Below, piece by piece: positions 6,121 through 6,271 of a DNA stretch of 6,271 nt (positions are counted from its first letter, which is position 1; every line of letters starts with the position of its first letter). A program made the position numbers and the translations under genes. The notes under the pieces are model-generated. The model ran no database searches. It worked only from the letters and a program-made list of their open reading frames with translations, and was not told the origin of the DNA. This DNA is from Oscillospiraceae bacterium (GTDB taxonomy: Bacteria; Bacillota; Clostridia; Clostridiales; Clostridiaceae): positions 1-6,271 of the forward strand of contig WQUF01000137.1 of NCBI GenBank assembly GCA_009785875.1. Direction: 5' to 3'.

Positions 6121-6271
6121 ATGATGCAGCTTTTGCACTATGATTTTGTGAATTTTAAGGAGATTTTTGACAAATTTTTGTTTGAATTATTTTCGAACAT
6201 ATTGAGCATTAATTCATATAGAATATATATATATGCTATTAGCCACAGAGGAATTATTGAAGAGTTGTTTT
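6121..6271 (+). CDS. N-terminal fragment of an unidentified protein, cut by the window edge
   Basis: Fifty open codons run from two successive ATGs to the end of the window with no stop. The product starts MMQLLHYDFVNFKEIFDK and ends AISHRGIIEELF. It looks like ordinary soluble protein sequence with aromatic and acidic residues, but I do not recognise a family. It has a plausible RBS at 6106-6110. Codon use (TTG, CAG, GAG, AAG, AGC) differs from the AT-ending preference upstream. Against it: it is short, and the strand opposite may once have held the 5' half of the HAD gene. If real, its insertion could explain the loss of that half. Confidence 0.42.
   Translation, partial: MMQLLHYDFVNFKEIFDKFLFELFSNILSINSYRIYIYAISHRGIIEELF

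Overview
The window is very AT-rich and has strong purine-rich ribosome binding sites, AGA/AGG arginine codons in most genes and near-consensus sigma-A promoters. Together with its gene families (a short Gram-positive-type signal peptidase I, a DUF2156 acyltransferase-like protein, a YmfI-type reductase), this points to a low-GC Firmicute, most likely a Clostridium-like bacterium. This is inferred from the sequence alone.

Layout. (1) 47-3112, plus strand, defence block: a 668-residue McrB-family AAA+ motor carrying an internal EVE domain, followed 24 bp later by a complete DNA (cytosine-5) methyltransferase. No McrC nuclease gene lies downstream of mcrB in the window; the methyltransferase occupies that place. 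(2) 3152-3688, plus: signal peptidase I (lepB), closed by a strong hairpin at 3699-3718 that also serves the convergent gene. (3) 3720-4607, minus: a DUF2156 protein. (4) 4608-4735: a divergent control region with two good sigma-A promoters whose -10 boxes overlap. (5) 4736-5692, plus: an SDR reductase resembling EF-P 5-aminopentanone reductase (YmfI), then a 65-residue single-pass membrane protein, probably in the same operon. (6) 5693-6271: no intact gene is certain here. It holds a perfect inverted repeat (5783-5805, terminator), a decayed minus-strand HAD hydrolase whose C-terminal 64 residues are still recognisable, and the start of a plus-strand ORF with a good RBS that runs off the window.

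How the parts fit. The mcrB-methyltransferase pair looks like part of a modification-dependent or McrBC-like restriction system (compare LlaJI-type systems, which pair cytosine-5 methyltransferases with McrB/McrC-like subunits), but its nuclease is not visible. The methyltransferase has markedly different arginine codon use from every neighbour, suggesting it arrived separately. The rest is ordinary chromosomal housekeeping (protein export, probable EF-P maturation) plus a decaying gene at the right end. The most unusual items are the McrC-less EVE-McrB/methyltransferase pair, its unrecognised N-terminal domain, and the interlocked divergent promoters.
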